64,000 nt of DNA from Dehalococcoidia bacterium (lineage in GTDB: Bacteria; Chloroflexota; Dehalococcoidia; DSTF01; JACRBR01): positions 1 through 64,000 of the forward strand of contig JAJTXQ010000020.1 in the NCBI GenBank assembly GCA_021462855.1. Reading direction: 5' to 3'. The notes beneath the pieces were generated by a model. It was not told where the DNA came from, searched no databases, and saw only the letters and a list, made by a program, of their open reading frames with translations. Positions 63,845-64,000 of the stretch are shown piece after piece. Both the position numbers and the translations under genes were made by a program. The stretch's first letter is position 1. Each line of letters starts with the position of its first letter.

Positions 63845-64000
63845 CTAGCTTGAGAGCGTGCTGGCGGCGAGTTCGACTTCGCCTGCGACCGCGCCGGCAT
63901 CGGCGGCGTGCCGCGCGACCGCGAAGTCGTACACGCCCGCGTCGACGACCCAAGCGTCGCCGACGCGTACCGCGAGGCGTGAGAGCGGCGCGGCCAGTTC
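63845..64000 (-). CDS. 3' end of a probable GH3 beta-glucosidase (Fn3-like domain), partial
   Basis: The last 51 residues of a protein whose start lies beyond the window. The frame ends with TAG at 63847-63845 and has coding-like codons. The block WVVDAGVYDFAVARHAADAG resembles the C-terminal fibronectin-III-like domain of GH3 glycosidases, where a strand with a G-x-Y pattern closes the barrel. The short length limits the call; other Fn3-like proteins are possible. Confidence 0.42.
   Translation of the reverse strand, partial: ELAAPLSRLAVRVGDAWVVDAGVYDFAVARHAADAGAVAGEVELAASTLSS

Overview
The window is 64 kb of GC-rich bacterial DNA packed with genes. Many neighbours overlap by 1-4 nt (ATGA, GTGA, TAATG). 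The mix of genes (imuB-DUF6504-dnaE2, a K+-independent proton-pumping pyrophosphatase, HSD17B4-like dehydrogenases with split MaoC hydratases, cysteine-less thiolase-fold proteins with DUF35 partners) suggests a Chloroflexota-like lineage, perhaps Dehalococcoidia-related. No rRNA or long marker alignment is available, so this taxonomy is an inference.

Layout. 1-3956: the right end of an integrated element that appears less GC-rich than its surroundings. It carries a truncated NurA-like protein, a DruA-like (DUF4338) protein and a large serine recombinase whose 3' end runs into a tRNA-Asp(GUC) gene, the probable attachment site. 4162-8353: an exported protein of unknown function, a DUF2723/TMEM260-like membrane protein and an orphan peptide-type solute-binding lipoprotein. 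8419-14245: an Lrp/AsnC regulator, an RmlC-like cupin and a beta-lactamase-like hydrolase on the + strand, then a polysaccharide export group on the - strand (acetyltransferase, two methyltransferase-type proteins, ABC-2 ATPase and permease). 14481-15837: a DUF3303-like protein and a Xer-type recombinase. 15903-19852: an operon with two FAS1-like dehydratase/MaoC pairs and two HSD17B4-like dehydrogenases. 20220-26401: H+-PPase, a fatty acyl-CoA ligase, the primary sigma factor and a small zinc ribbon. 26932-33643: an orphan DNA methyltransferase and a mutagenic repair locus (dinB, imuB, DUF6504, dnaE2) with a LexA-like site. 33640-41331: SDRs, a ThDP enzyme, a hydrolase-cyclase fusion and other hydrolases. 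41328-51280: a four-gene operon with three paralogous type II DMSO-reductase-family catalytic subunits and a phytoene-desaturase-like flavoprotein. 51466-53766: a divergent kinase-like/SCP2/DUF7064-like fusion. 53770-62412: a nine-gene TetR-led acyl-CoA catabolic operon. 62528-64000: an SGNH hydrolase and the 3' end of a probable GH3 glycosidase.

Working together. The two acyl-CoA operons encode activation, dehydrogenation, hydration by heteromeric MaoC pairs, oxidation by HSD17B4-like SDRs, and thiolase-fold proteins that lack the nucleophilic cysteine but sit next to DUF35 proteins. That last combination recalls the Ltp2-DUF35 retro-aldolases of steroid side-chain degradation. Three orphan type II molybdoenzymes (the superfamily of steroid C25 and ethylbenzene dehydrogenase) and a protein with a sterol-carrier domain lie between them and the other catabolic genes. 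I infer an oxygen-independent steroid, terpenoid or hydrocarbon catabolic region. This is the most interesting candidate system in the window; the substrate cannot be read from sequence alone.
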